Assembly: GCA_016213595.1 (NCBI GenBank)
Contig: JACRAA010000138.1
Span: forward strand, 1-6,702
Source: Actinomycetota bacterium
Lineage (GTDB): Bacteria > Actinomycetota > Actinomycetes > Propionibacteriales > Propionibacteriaceae
DNA: 6,702 nucleotides
Direction of reading: 5' to 3'
Shown here: in pieces, positions 6,205-6,702 of the stretch
How positions within the stretch are numbered: the first letter of the stretch is position 1
Layout of the letters: each line of letters begins with the position of its first letter
The notes under the pieces: model-generated
Seen by the model: the letters and a program-made list of their open reading frames with translations, nothing else
The model's database searches: none
Told to the model about the DNA's origin: nothing
Made by a program: the position numbers and the translations under genes

Positions 6205-6216
6205 GCGAGGTAATGT
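6188..6216 (+). promoter_or_regulatory. Candidate promoter of the SDR-like gene
   Basis: ATGACA (6188-6193, five of six to TTGACA), a 17-base spacer and TAATGT (6211-6216, a weak -10 with T, A and final T). Transcription would begin near 6223, inside operator 2. Strength is uncertain, but the spacing and the position relative to both operators are consistent. Confidence 0.4.
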
Positions 6217-6236
6217 GATGTCAGAATCTGACATCA
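6216..6236. promoter_or_regulatory. TetR operator 2 (perfect 21-bp palindrome)
   Basis: The half-site TGATGTCAGA, a central A at 6226, then the exact reverse complement of the half-site. All ten pairs match, which is very unlikely by chance. Its centre lies 30 bp from that of operator 1, about three helical turns, so two dimers would sit on the same face of the DNA. It lies immediately before the Shine-Dalgarno sequence of the downstream gene. Confidence 0.85.
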
Positions 6237-6250
6237 GAGAGGTATCACTC

Positions 6251-6702
6251 ATGAAGGTTTTCGTCACCGGCGCATCGGGCTGGGTCGCCTCCGCCGTCAT
6301 CCCCGAGCTCCTCGCAGCCGGCCAGACGGTGAGTGGGCTGGCCCGCTCGGACGCCTCGGCCGCGGAGGTCGAGAGGCGCGGTGCGCTGGCCGTCCGCGGC
6401 TCTTTGGGGGACGTGGAGGACATTGCCGAGGCGGCAGCGGCGGCCGATGCTGTCGTGCACCTGGCGTTCCCTCACGAGAACATGAACGACATCGTGGCGG
6501 CGGCCGCCATAGAACGGGTTGCGATCGAGGCCCTCGTGGCGGCGCTGGCCGGCTCCGGGAAGCCGCTCATCGCCGCGTCAGGGACGCCCACCACGCCGGG
6601 TCGCCCGAGCACCGAGGACGACTCGATGATCTCCGAGGGTCCGACGGCCGCGCGTGGCGCGAACGAGCTGCTTCTGCGGCGGGCCGCCGACAGGGGCGTG
6701 AG
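6251..6702 (+). CDS. NAD(P)-binding SDR / NAD-dependent epimerase-like oxidoreductase (partial, 3' end outside window)
   Basis: The first 150 codons are present and the gene is still open at the window end. The N-terminus MKVFVTGASGWVASAV is an extended or atypical SDR Rossmann motif, TGxxGxx, in which Ala13 stands where the third glycine usually is. DAVVHLAFPHE at about 66-76 is the strand-4 region, and LIAASGTPTT at about 106-115 corresponds to the serine-containing strand of the family. A Tyr-x3-Lys motif is not visible in the part present. Start ATG 6251 has GAGAGG eight bases upstream (6237-6242). Related proteins are annotated as NAD-dependent epimerase/dehydratases or SDR oxidoreductases of unknown substrate. 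Two palindromic operators and the divergent tetR imply that it is induced by a ligand of that regulator, possibly its own substrate. Confidence 0.85.
   Translation, partial: MKVFVTGASGWVASAVIPELLAAGQTVSGLARSDASAAEVERRGALAVRGSLGDVEDIAEAAAAADAVVHLAFPHENMNDIVAAAAIERVAIEALVAALAGSGKPLIAASGTPTTPGRPSTEDDSMISEGPTAARGANELLLRRAADRGV

Overview
The base composition is very GC-rich, codons end overwhelmingly in G or C, and four-base stop/start overlaps are used. Together with a TetR protein that appears to be leaderless, this points to an actinobacterium (Actinomycetota). I cannot name the genus from the sequence alone. The window looks chromosomal. I saw no transposase, tRNA, rRNA or CRISPR array.

Region 1 (about 41-1740, minus strand) is a two-gene operon. 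A UPF0303 / 'heme-degrading domain' protein is followed, through a GTGA overlap, by a Gfo/Idh/MocA-family NAD(P)-dependent dehydrogenase. Upstream is a good sigma70-type promoter (TTGACA, 17-bp spacer, TACTTT). Its -10 box is overlapped by a 16-bp imperfect inverted repeat with a central CG, so a repressor-controlled catabolic operon is likely.

Region 2 (1735-5618, plus strand) starts with an intergenic stretch of about 240 bases. It then holds a cysteine synthase (cysK-like) and a polar-amino-acid ABC importer: lipoprotein binding protein, a single permease, and ATPase. Permease and ATPase overlap by ATGA. Between binding protein and permease lies a 17-bp hairpin that ends three bases before the permease Shine-Dalgarno sequence. 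This arrangement probably sets the ratio of binding protein to membrane components. The cysK neighbour suggests, but does not prove, that the transporter brings in cystine, cysteine or a related precursor.

Region 3 (5594-6702) is a TetR-family regulator on the minus strand, divergent from an NAD(P)-binding SDR/epimerase-like gene that runs off the window. The 79 bases between them carry two related palindromes centred exactly 30 bp apart. One is a perfect 21-bp site and the other a 17-bp site with one mismatch. They cover the promoter elements of both genes, which gives a clear prediction of the TetR protein's own operator and of autoregulation. The 3' ends of tetR and the ABC ATPase overlap by 14 bp inside a potential hairpin.

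No gene here belongs to an obviously undescribed system. The most informative unexplained structure is regulatory: the paired TetR operators, the intercistronic hairpin, and the repressor-type site at the promoter of region 1.
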